A stretch of 64,000 bases of DNA from the NCBI GenBank assembly GCA_026770025.1, contig JAMXDE010000053.1:354119-418118 (forward strand), read 5' to 3'. The DNA is from Craspedostauros australis (taxonomy: Eukaryota; Bacillariophyta; Bacillariophyceae; Mastogloiales; Achnanthaceae). Position numbers and translations under genes: made by a program. The notes below the pieces were generated by a model. The model worked only from the letters and a program-made list of their open reading frames with translations, was not told the origin of the DNA and did no database searches. Positions 53,451-64,000 of the stretch are shown here, in pieces (the first letter of the stretch is position 1; each line of letters starts with the position of its first letter).

Positions 53451-56207
53451 GAGCAGCAACGCCCACCATGGGTGACAGGCAACAAAGAGGGCGCCAAAGG
53501 GAGGATTATGGCATCAGGAGGGGCAGAAGAGGAAGTGCGCGAGCAGTCTCCGGTCCAAGAGGGCAGAGCGTGAACAAGCGAGGCGGAGACGCGGGAATTC
53601 ATGATATGGGTGAAGTGCACGGCGGATGTGGAATCGGGTGCCCAGTGCGTATGTTCTATGTGATTTATGGAGATGGCAATCTGTGGAAGGCAGGGAAGCG
53701 AGATCCTAATAGAAGTCGTTCTGGCGTGGTCGGCCTTTTGGCTCGTCGTTTGCGGGCGACTATGAAGCCTTCGAGGCAACCTTGAATGCAAGGGATAGTC
53801 AGTGAGTTATTATTATTATTCAGATGGTCGATCAGATGATCTGCGTGGTAATGGCGAATCATTTCTGATGTAGATGCCGTCGCCATCCCACTGCAACTCT
53901 CTAGATCACCGAGGCGGCGCCTGAATCCACATGACGCCTGTGTGTCGGCATCATTGCAGTTGTGCACACATCTCAAAATGTGAGCGGACTCAAGTCCACG
54001 ACTGTTCCCAAGCTGGACTCAGACCTGGACAAAAAGAAATACCGATCGGTCAGTTCGCGCCAAAAGCATCGGGCCACATCCTCAGTGCGCCGAGAATGTG
54101 CGCATCCTCCAACGCATGATCCTTCGTGGGGCCATGCTCCTATGCGACAATCATCGATCGACAATGCTCAACCAAAGACATTCAGTCTCCCAAGTAATTC
54201 GATCACTGGACGCTATCCTATCAGACTCAATTTTCAGCATATCAACACATCCGTTTGGTTTCTCATCCGTTTCACTGAGCACACACACACGCTCCTCGCG
54301 CTTGCCCGCGGTGTATGGCAATTATCAGACCATCAGCTTCCGCACCTCAGTCAACTAGTCATAAAACCCAAGTAGCTGTATTCTAAGACCGCGATCTATC
54401 ACATAGTAGTCAGATCATTTTGGGGGTACCAGCTACATACACTTTTGATCCGCTGCATCACGCGGTTACGTTCCGGGTCATTGGTACGTATGTGCCTACG
54501 GACATGCAATTCAGAGGACTACGTTGTGACCTTGAGGACCATCTCCAACCATTCGCGGCATGTATCAACGCAATAGCCACGCTACGAACACTCGACCACG
54601 TATTCGTTACTTTTGGAATGCGGTTCACAAGAAACAACCAGACGGACCAAGGAACAACGCCAACAGCACAAAAGAATGAAGTTATGCTTTCGCGGCGACG
54701 GCCACCAATCCCATGATCATTGCGAGCCCATGCAATTGAAGTATGATCGGTCGTGACACATTGCGATCTTGCTGCAGATTCCATTTTTCACAGCCGGCAC
54801 ATATTCAAGGACACGGAGAGCACCATCCGCATCATCCCCGCAACAAACGTAATAAGTAGGCTACCGCAAGAGAGCTGCTGTCCATTTTCCTGCTATACTC
54901 AGCTTGCTGCCGTAGTTCATGGTGATTGCAGTCTCAGCCATTTCGTGTTTTGCATGATATTTTGCAGGGATTTTGAACTAGCATTTTGCTCTACAGGGAA
55001 CAAAAAGTGACGAGTCAATGGTTCAGCTGGCTATGGCGCACTTTTTTGCCCGTCTGGACTCCAACCTGTGAAGTGACGTCGCTCACTTTTTGCCACTTTG
55101 GAGGTGCGCGCCAGTCGCTGGCGATCGTTTTACTCTCCATCCTTGGGTGCACTCGTCTCTCACCCATGGAACCGTCCTGCCAGGTGTGTGCATGGCTGCC
55201 ACAAATGAAAGTTGTACAAATGCTTGGGCTCCTATCACCAACAATAGGTCGTGCGGTGTTGTTTTCATTTTGTTCCATTTCTGCATTCGAATATTGGTGT
55301 TGTCATTGCTGTTTTCGTTCCATGCTGGGTGCTCCACTTGTGCCATGGAACTATGCAGCACATGTGCCAACTTTCTTGTAAAAGGGTGAAAGGCTGATTT
55401 ATGATTACTTGACTGTCGTCTTCTGATTGCAGCGCGAGAGTGAGCGATGCCCTGCATGTACCGTGCGATGGCCCGAGATGTCAGCTCTTGATTGTAGTAG
55501 AGCTGTGAACGGAACAGGATGACTGATGGCTCTGACGTTGCTGGTCTGATGATCAAAGAAGGACAACGATGCTGCATGATGTTGTGTCATGCACGAGGAT
55601 CTGGGAACCGATGTAGAGGGTTTTTTCTGAGGCGGCAACAATCCAGAAAGTCCGTGGCGAAACGGTCTGGATAGCTCATATGTCGCATCTAGCGCATCGC
55701 GTGGGAGCAATTGGCAGCTCGAAACGAAGCACTTTTTGAAGGTCAAGACTCGGCTGAAGCCGGAATAAATCAAGCTCTTCGCAATAGATCAGAATCATTT
55801 CGTCTCCGCCGCGAGCACCATCGGCCCACTCACCATAGGATTCAACGGACGGCACCAACAGCAGACGCGCACATAGCGCAGGTCGCGATATGGGTCGAGC
55901 AAACCACACAGATGTTGCATGAACCGACTGCCTCTGGCACCCTGTTCATGTGGCTGAAGCGCAGAAGACGCGCTCATCCAACCCCGGCCTAAAATGTAAA
56001 GCAGCCGCATACACGACAGCTCGCACATTCACTGAATGCATACAACAATCAACAGATTCTGTGCTCCCTTAGTGTCCGGCGCGAAGTTGAAAGGAGGCGG
56101 AGGGAAGCGCCTCCAGCGCAGCCCCATAAGAGAGTTTGATCTTTGCATTATTTATTTGCTCATGCACAAGGATCTGAAGCTTCAAGGAACATGACAGACG
56201 ACGTAGG
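53451..56207. other. Region without a recognised gene
   Basis: Only short overlapping frames on both strands with no recognisable motif, plus a short TTA repeat at about 53805-53820. I see nothing further in it. Confidence 0.45.
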
Positions 56208-57080
56208 ATGATGGAGGGAGTTGCAATTTTCGGGGCGAGGTTGGTGATGGCGCCATTTGTTGATTGGTATCTTTCATCGAGTCCCCAGTCACGGACTACT
56301 GACAACTCCATCGACTCCCACAACTTTGCCGCATGCGTTCACAAAATACGATCGGGCACTGTGCCATGCATGGACGTGGTCGATCGGGACGGCTCGTACT
56401 CGCATATGCCCGATGATAGTGCCGATACGCATCAAAGTATTGCTTGCGTTTTGTTGCTGTAGACTGGCTCAGATCAGCCTACATTGGTGCATCCATCCGT
56501 CCGAGAGGCATTGAGGTTGCAGGCTATGCACATGCTGATATGGGTATGGGTATCCAACCATTCAGGTCTTTGCGGAGGCTTCAGGAGCAGATCAAGGGCG
56601 TTGATACACCTATGAGCGCCCCCTGCATACAACACAGTTTGATGGACGTCCTGAGATTGATGATTCCAATGGGGATTTGTTCAGATATGGTTCATGTTGG
56701 CAGTTCCTGGATGGTGTCACATGAATGCAAAGTTTGAAGGAGCCGGTATTCGAAGATGCAAATGCAGCAAATAACCACATGGAAAGTGTCCGGGAGAGGT
56801 CCAAGGATAAGCTCAAGATGATTTCATTCCTCCAAATTGATCAGTGCAGTGCAGATATAGGCCGGTTTGACCCACAGTGGCGTTCGACGATCGGTGTCAT
56901 CGTGTGTACGAGGAACATGAAGGTTTCAACCCCTTACGCAAGTAAAGAAAGCGTACAAACCCACGGAATATGCCGATGGAAAGGCCTTGGATGGGTCCCA
57001 ATCGGTTGCATGCCTTCGGACTGGTCATTCCCATGCATGAGTAGCAAAATCGCGAAACACCGAGGAGCTGAATATTCATC
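56208..57080 (+). pseudogene. Decayed coding sequence of unknown family
   Basis: Two frames, 56208-56462 and 56444-56737, join at a likely frameshift near 56450 into plausible protein sequence; the second has Val-Ala-Val-Asp-Trp-Leu-Arg-Ser-Ala-Tyr and a Gly-Ile-Gln-Pro-Phe-Arg stretch. Further broken pieces follow to about 57010. I do not recognise the family. It lies directly against the satellite array. Confidence 0.3.
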
Positions 57081-57089
57081 GTTGCGTGC

Positions 57090-60000
57090 ATGACCAAATT
57101 GGACCGGAGTGACCCCTAAATATACATTGGCGACCTATAACCACTCGGAACGTGCCCATCGGGGACCACACCATGGCCCACTATTGTTGGTTTGCTCGCG
57201 CATTGATCATTCCTATGTACATCTGGCCAGAACACGATATTCAGTGTTGCCGAATATTCAGCTTCATGTGTGTGACGCAATTTGACCGCAGGATCCCCTA
57301 AATATGCAATGGCAGCCTATAACCACTCGGAACGCACCCATTGGGGACCATACCATCGTCCCCCATCGTTGGTTTGCCCGCGCATTGACCATTCCTATGC
57401 ACTTCTGGCCAGAACACGATATTCAGTGGCGCTGAATATTCACTGTCATATGTATCACCAAATTTGACCGGAGGATCCCTTAAATATGCATTGGCGACCT
57501 ATAACCACTCGGAACACACCCAACAGGGGCCATACCACGGCCCACCATCGTTGGTTTGCTCGCGCATTGATCATTCCCATGCAATTCTGGCCAGAACACG
57601 ATATACATTGCCTCTGAATATTCACTGTCATATGAATCACCAAAATTGACCGCAGAACCCCTAAATACGTAATGACGGCCTATAACCACTTGGAACACAC
57701 CCATTGGGGACCATACCATGGCTCACCATCGTTGGTTTGCTCGGGCATTGGTCATTCCTATGCACTTCTGGCCAGAACACGATATTCAGTGGTGCTGAAT
57801 ATTCACTGTCATATGAATCACCAAAATTGACCGCAGGATCCCTTAAATATGTAATGGCGGTCTATAACCACTTGGAACGCACCCATTGGGGACCATACCA
57901 TCGTCCCCCGTTGTTGGTTTGCTCGCGCATTGACCATTCCTATGTACATCTATCCAGAACACGATATACATTGCCTCTGAATATTCACTGTCATATGAAT
58001 CACCAAAATTGACCGCAGAACCCCAAAATATGTAATGGCGGCCTATAACCACTTGGAACGCACCCATTGGGGACCATACCATCGTCCCCCATTGTTGGTT
58101 TGCTCGCGCATTGATCATTCCTATGCACTTCTGGCCAGAACACGATATTCAGTGGTGCTGAATATTCACTGTCATATGAATCACCAAAATTGACCGCAGG
58201 ATCCCTTAAATATGCAATGACGGCCCATAACAACTTGGAACGCACCCATTGGGGACCATACTATGGCCCACCATCGTTGGTTTGCTCGCGGATCGATCAT
58301 TCCTATGTACATCTAGCCAGAACATGATATTCAGTGATGCTGAATATTCACAGTCATATGAATCACCAAAATTGGACGGAGGGACCTCTAAATACGTAAT
58401 GGCGGTCTATAACAACTTGGAACGCACCCATTGGGGACCATACTATGGCCCACCATCGTTGGTTTGCTCGCGGATCGATCATTCCTATGTACATCTAGCC
58501 AGAACATGATATTCAGTGCTGCTGAATATTCAACTTCATATGTATCACCAAAATTGACCGCAGAACCCCAAAATATGTAATGGTGGCATATAATCACTCG
58601 GAACGCACCCATCGGGGGCCATACCATCGTCCCCCGTTGTTGGTTTGCTCGCGCATTGATCATTCCTATGTACATCTGTCCAGAACACGATATTCAGTGG
58701 CGCTGAATATTCACTGTCATATGAATCACCAAAATTGACCGCAGAACCCCTAAATACGTAATGACGGCCTATAACCACTTGGAACGCACCCATTGGGGAC
58801 CATACCATGGCCCACCATCGTTGGTTTGCTCGCGCATTGATCATTCCTATCTACATCTGGCCAGAACACGATATTCAGTGGTGCTGAATATTCAACTTCA
58901 TGTGTGTGACGAAATTGGACGGAGGCACGCTTAAATATGCAATGACGGTCTATAATCACTTGGAACGCACCCACCGGGGACCATACCATGGCCCACCATC
59001 GTTGGTTTGCTCGCGCATTGACCATTCCTATGCACTTCTGTTCAGAACACGATATTCAGTGGTGCTGAATATTCAACTTCATATGAATCACCAAATATGA
59101 CCGGAGGATCCTATAAATACGTAATTACGACCTATAACCACTTGGAACGCACCCATTGGGGACCATACCATGGCCTACCATCGTTGGTTTGCTCGCGCAT
59201 TGATCATTTGTATGTACATCTATCCAGAGCACGATATTCAGTGGCGCTGAATATTCACTGTCATATGAATCACCAAATTCGACGGAGTGACCCCTAAATA
59301 TGCAATGACGGCCTATAACCACTTGATACGCACCCATTGGAGACCATACCATCGTCCCCCGTTGTTGGGTTGCTCGCGCATTGACCATTCCCATGTACAT
59401 CTATCCAGAACACGATATTCAGTGGTGCTGAATATTCAACTTCATATGAATCACCAAATTGGACGGAGAGACCTCTAAATATACGATTACGGCCTATAAC
59501 CACTTGGGACGTACCCATTGGGGACCATACCATCGTCCTCCATTGTTGGTTTGCTTGCGGATCGATCATTCCTATGCACTTCTAGCCAGTACACGATATT
59601 CAGTGTTGCCGAATATTCACAGTCATATGAATCACGAAATTGGACGGAGAGACCTCTATATATGCATTGGCGACCTATAACCACTCGGAACGCACCCATT
59701 GGGGACCGTACCATCGTCCCCCATCGTTGGTTTGATCGCGCATTGATCATTCCTATGTACATCTGGCCAGAACACGATATTCAGTGGTGCTGAATATTCA
59801 CCATCATATGAATCACCAAATTGGACCGGAGTGACCTCTAAATATACGATTACGACGTATAACCACTCGGAACGCACCCATTGGGGACCATACCATCGTC
59901 CCCCATTGTTGGTTTGCTCGCGCATTGACCATTCCTATGTACATCTGTCCAGAACACGATATTCAGTGGTGCTGAATATTCACTGTCATATGAATCACCA

Positions 60001-63000
60001 ACTTTGACCGCAGAACCTCTATATATGCAATGACGGCCTGTAACCACTCGGAACGCACCCATGGGGACCATACCATGGCCCACCATCGTTGATTTGCTCG
60101 CGCATTGATCATTCCTATGTACATCTGGCCAGAACACGATATACATTGCCTCTGAATATTCACCATCATCTGAATCACCAAATTTGACCGGAGGACGCCT
60201 TAAATATGCATTGGCGACCTATAACCACTTGGAACGCACCCATTGGGGACCATACCATAGCCCACAATCGTTGGTTTGCTCGCGGATCGATCATTCCTAT
60301 GCACTTCTAGCCAGAACACGATATTCAGTGTTGCCGAATATTCACAGTCATATGAATCACCAAATATGACCGGAGGACCCCATAAATATGCAATGGCGGT
60401 CTATAACCACTAGGAACGCACCCATTGGGGACCATACCATGGCCCACCATCGTTGGTTTGCTCGCGCATTGATCATTCCCATGCAATTCTGGACAGAACA
60501 CGATATACATTGCCTCTGAATATTCACCATCATATGAATCACCAACTTTGACCGCAGAACCTCTATATATGCAATGGCGGTCTATAACCACTCGGAACGC
60601 ACCCATTGGGGACCACACCATGGCCCACCATCGTTGCCTTGCTCGCGCATTGATCATTCCTATGTACATCTGGCCAGAACACGATATACATTGCCTCTGA
60701 ATATTCACCATCATCTGAATCACCAAATTTGACCGGAGGACGCCTTAAATATGCATTGGCGACCTATAACCACTTGGAACGCACCCATTGGGGACCATAC
60801 CATCGTCCCCCATTGTTGGTTTGCTCGCGCATTGACCATTCCTATGTACATCTGTCCAGAACACGATATTCAGTGGTGCTGAATATTCACTGTCATATGA
60901 ATCACCAACTTTGACCGCAGAACCTCTAAATATGCAATGGCGGTCTATAACCACTCGGAACGCACCCATGGGGGACCATATCATTGCCCACTATCGTTGA
61001 TTTGCTCGCGCATTGATGACTCCTATGTACATCTAGCCAGAACACGATATTCAGTGGTGCTGAATATTCACCATCATATGAATCACCAAATTGGACCGGA
61101 GTGACCTCTAAATATACGATTACGACCTATAACCACTCGGAACGCACCCATGGGGGACCATACCATGGCCCACCATCGTTGGCTTGCTCGCGCATTGATC
61201 ATTCCTATGTACATCTAGCCAGAACACGATATTTAGTGGTGCTGAATATTCACAGTCATATGAATCACGAAATTGGACGGAGTGACCTCAAAATATGTAA
61301 TTACGACCTATAACCACTAGGAACGCACTCATTGGGGACCATACCATCGTCCCCCATCGTTGGTTTGATCGCGCATTGATCATTCCTATGTACATCTGGC
61401 CAGAACACGATATTCAGTGGTGCTGAATATTCACAGTCATATGAATCACCAAATTGGACCGGAGGATCCTATAAATACGTAATTACGACCTATAACCACT
61501 CGGAACACACCCATGGGGGACCATACCATGGCCCCCCATCGTTGGTTTGCTCGCGCATTGATCATTCCTATGTACATCTGTCCAGAACACGATATTTAGT
61601 GGTGCTGAATATTCACAGTCATATGAATCACGAAATTGGACGGAGTGACCTCAAAATATGTAATTACGACCTATAACCACTAGGAACGCACTCATTGGGG
61701 ACCATACCATCGTCCCCCATCGTTGGTTTGATCGCGCATTGATCATTCCTATGTACATCTGGCCAGAACACGATATTCAGTGGTGCTGAATATTCACAGT
61801 CATATGAATCACCAAATTGGACCGGAGGATCCTATAAATACGTAATTACGACCAATAACCACTCGGAACACACCCATGGGGGACCATACCATGGCCCCCC
61901 ATCGTTGGTTTGCTCGCGCATTGATCATTCCTATGTACATCTGTCCAGAACACGATATTTAGTGGTGCTGAATATTCACTTTCATATGTAACACCAAATT
62001 GACCGGAGTGACCCCTGAATATGCAATGGCGGCCTATAACCACTAGGAACACACCCATTGGGGACCATACCATGGCCCCCCATCGTTGGTTTGCTCGCGC
62101 ATTGATCATTCCTATGTACATCTAGCCAGAACACGACATTCAGTGGCGCTGAATATTCAACTTCATGTGTATCACCAAATTGGACGGAGAGACCTCTAAA
62201 TATGTAATTACGACCTATAACCACTCGGAACGCACCCATTGGGGACCATACCATCGTCCCCCATCGTTGGTTTGCTCGCGCATTGATCATTCCTATGTAC
62301 ATCTGTCCAGAACACGATATTTAGTGGTGCTGAATATTCACAGTCATATGAATCACGAAATTGGACGGAGTGACCTCAAAATATGTAATTACGACCTATA
62401 ACCACTAGGAACGCACTCATTGGGGACCATACCATCGTCCCCCATCGTTGGTTTGATCGCGCATTGATCATTCCTATGTACATCTGGCCAGAACACGATA
62501 TTCAGTGGTGCTGAATATTCACAGTCATATGAATCACCAAATTGGACCGGAGGATCCTATAAATACGTAATTACGACCTATAACCACTCGGAACACACCC
62601 ATGGGGGACCATACCATGGCCCCCCATCGTTGGTTTGCTCGCGCATTGATCATTCCTATGTACATCTGTCCAGAACACGATATTTAGTGGTGCTGAATAT
62701 TCACTTTCATATGTAACACCAAATTGACCGGAGTGACCCCTGAATATGCAATGGCGGCCTATAACCACTAGGAACACACCCATTGGGGACCATACCATGG
62801 CCCCCCATCGTTGGTTTGCTCGCGCATTGATCATTCCTATGTACATCTAGCCAGAACACGACATTCAGTGGCGCTGAATATTCAACTTCATGTGTATCAC
62901 CAAATTGGACGGAGAGACCTCTAAATATGTAATTACGACCTATAACCACTCGGAACGCACCCATTGGGGACCATACCATCGTCCCCCATTGTTGGTTTGC

Positions 63001-64000
63001 CCGCGCATTGATGACTCCTATGTACATCTAGCCAGAACACGATATTCAGTGGTGCTGAATATTCACCATCATATGAATCACCAAATTGGACCGGAGTGAC
63101 CTCTAAATATACGATTACGACCTATAACCACTCGGAACGCACCCATTGGGGACCATACCATCGTCCCCCATTGTTGGTTTGCTCGCGGATCGATCATTCC
63201 TATGTACATCTGGCCAGAACACGATATTCAGTGGTGCTGAATATTCACCATCATATGAATCACCAAATTGGACCGGAGTGACCTCTAAATATACGATTAC
63301 GACCTATAACCACTCGGAACGCACCCATTGGGGACCATACCATCGTCCCCCCATCGTTGGTTTGCCCGCGCATTGATGACTCCTATGTACATCTAGCCAG
63401 AACACGATATTCAGTGGTGCTGAATATTCACTGTCATATGAATCACCAACTTTGACCGCAGAACCTCTAAATATGCAATGGCGGTCTATAACCACTCGGA
63501 ACGCACCCATGGGGGACCATACCATGGCCCACCATCGTTGGTTTGCTCGCGGATCGATCATTCCTATGTACATCTGGCCAGAACACGATATTCAGTGGTG
63601 CTGAATATTCACCATCATATGAATCACCAAATTGGACCGGAGTGACCTCTAAATATACGATTACGACCTATAACCACTCGGAACGCACCCATTGGGGACC
63701 ATACTATCGTCCCCCATCGTTGGTTTGCCCGCACATTGATGACTCCTATGTACATCTAGCCAGAACACGATATTCAGTGGTGCTGAATATTCACTGTCAT
63801 ATGAATCACCAACTTTGACCGCAGAACCTCTAAATATGCAATGGCGGTCTATAACCACTCGGAACACACCCATGGGGGACCATACCATGGCCCACCATCG
63901 TTGGTTTGCTCGCGGATCGATCATTCCTATGTACATCTGGCCAGAACACGACATTCAGTGGCGCTGAATATTCAACTTCATGTGTATCACCAAATTGGCG
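57090..64000. repeat. Satellite array, 181-182-bp monomer, about 38 copies
   Basis: The marker AACACGATATTCAG recurs at 57231, 57413, 57595, 57776, 57958, 58139 and so on to 63945, an average spacing of 181.5 bp, all in the same orientation. The array continues past the window end. Each monomer holds an inverted repeat ATTCAG-5 bases-CTGAAT, the palindrome TGAATATTCA, and in many copies CCAAATTGG. Long frames on both strands inside it are by-products of the repeat. A diverged monomer-like segment can be seen at about 57010-57090, marking the decaying left edge. Confidence 0.97.
61228..63041. repeat. Higher-order repeats within the satellite
   Basis: The variant GATATTTAG (instead of GATATTCAG) occurs at 61228, 61591, 61954, 62316 and 62679, exactly every two monomers (363 bp). 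The segment 61846-62302 recurs at 62571-63027, an offset of 725 bp (four monomers), with almost no change. Confidence 0.85.

Noticed and set aside
57480..63954. Many 60-106-codon frames on both strands with recurring similar peptides
   Set aside because: They repeat with the 181-bp satellite period in both strands and have no independent coding signal.
57090..64000. CRISPR-like regular repeats
   Set aside because: The whole monomer repeats with no unique spacers, and the unit is far too long for CRISPR.

Overview
This window is eukaryotic nuclear DNA, about 90% accessory: nested LTR retrotransposons, two DNA-transposon-type genes, a few host-like gene remnants and a long satellite array. The families present (several Ty1/copia lineages with acidic spacers, a piggyBac transposase, a Crypton-like tyrosine recombinase, solo LTRs) point to a microalgal eukaryote. 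The copia integrase/RT style looks most like diatoms or other stramenopiles. That assignment is inference from family resemblance, not a search result. I saw no rRNA, tRNA, CRISPR or bacterial operon structure.

Left block (1-25.6 kb). A minus-strand copia polyprotein runs off the left edge (1-3280) with a candidate 5' LTR at 3352-4014. A 244-bp host repeat follows (4015-4258; second copy at 45830-46075). Next is the 5' half of another plus-strand element, A-left (Gag and protease, 4259-6736). Element B, a complete copia with both LTRs (6737-14661), interrupts the chain. The sequence resumes with an integrase-RT-RNaseH fragment of family C (14662-18759), one C-family LTR (18830-19534) and a C-family Gag (19959-25603). 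That Gag is split by a 3.75-kb insertion (21286-25040) containing a piggyBac-like element.

Middle block (25.6-42.1 kb). Element D, a plus-strand copia with LTRs at 25604-26350 and 39883-40629, is split by the very young minus-strand element E (27592-34996), whose polyprotein is intact and whose LTRs are nearly identical. A scrap of inverted B-type LTR, a 55-bp triple repeat and an inverted solo C-type LTR follow.

Right block (42.1-64 kb). This holds a truncated signalling-ATPase-like gene (42109-43377), an ankyrin-repeat gene on the minus strand (43980-45413), poorly coding sequence, an intact Crypton-like recombinase gene (48441-51035), decayed retroelement fragments (about 52.7-53.4 kb) and an unidentified decayed coding stretch (56.2-57.1 kb). 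A satellite of 181-182-bp monomers (about 38 copies) then runs off the right edge and shows dimer/tetramer higher-order repeats near 61-63 kb.

Three observations stand out. First, a perfect 12-bp palindrome sits exactly where the primer-binding site should be in four different copia elements, and its centre varies while self-complementarity is kept. Second, elements D and E share an extra conserved region (CxxC-x9-CxxC plus a helical stretch) between Gag and protease. Third, elements B and D have flanks that do not match, so they look like products of ectopic recombination rather than simple insertions.
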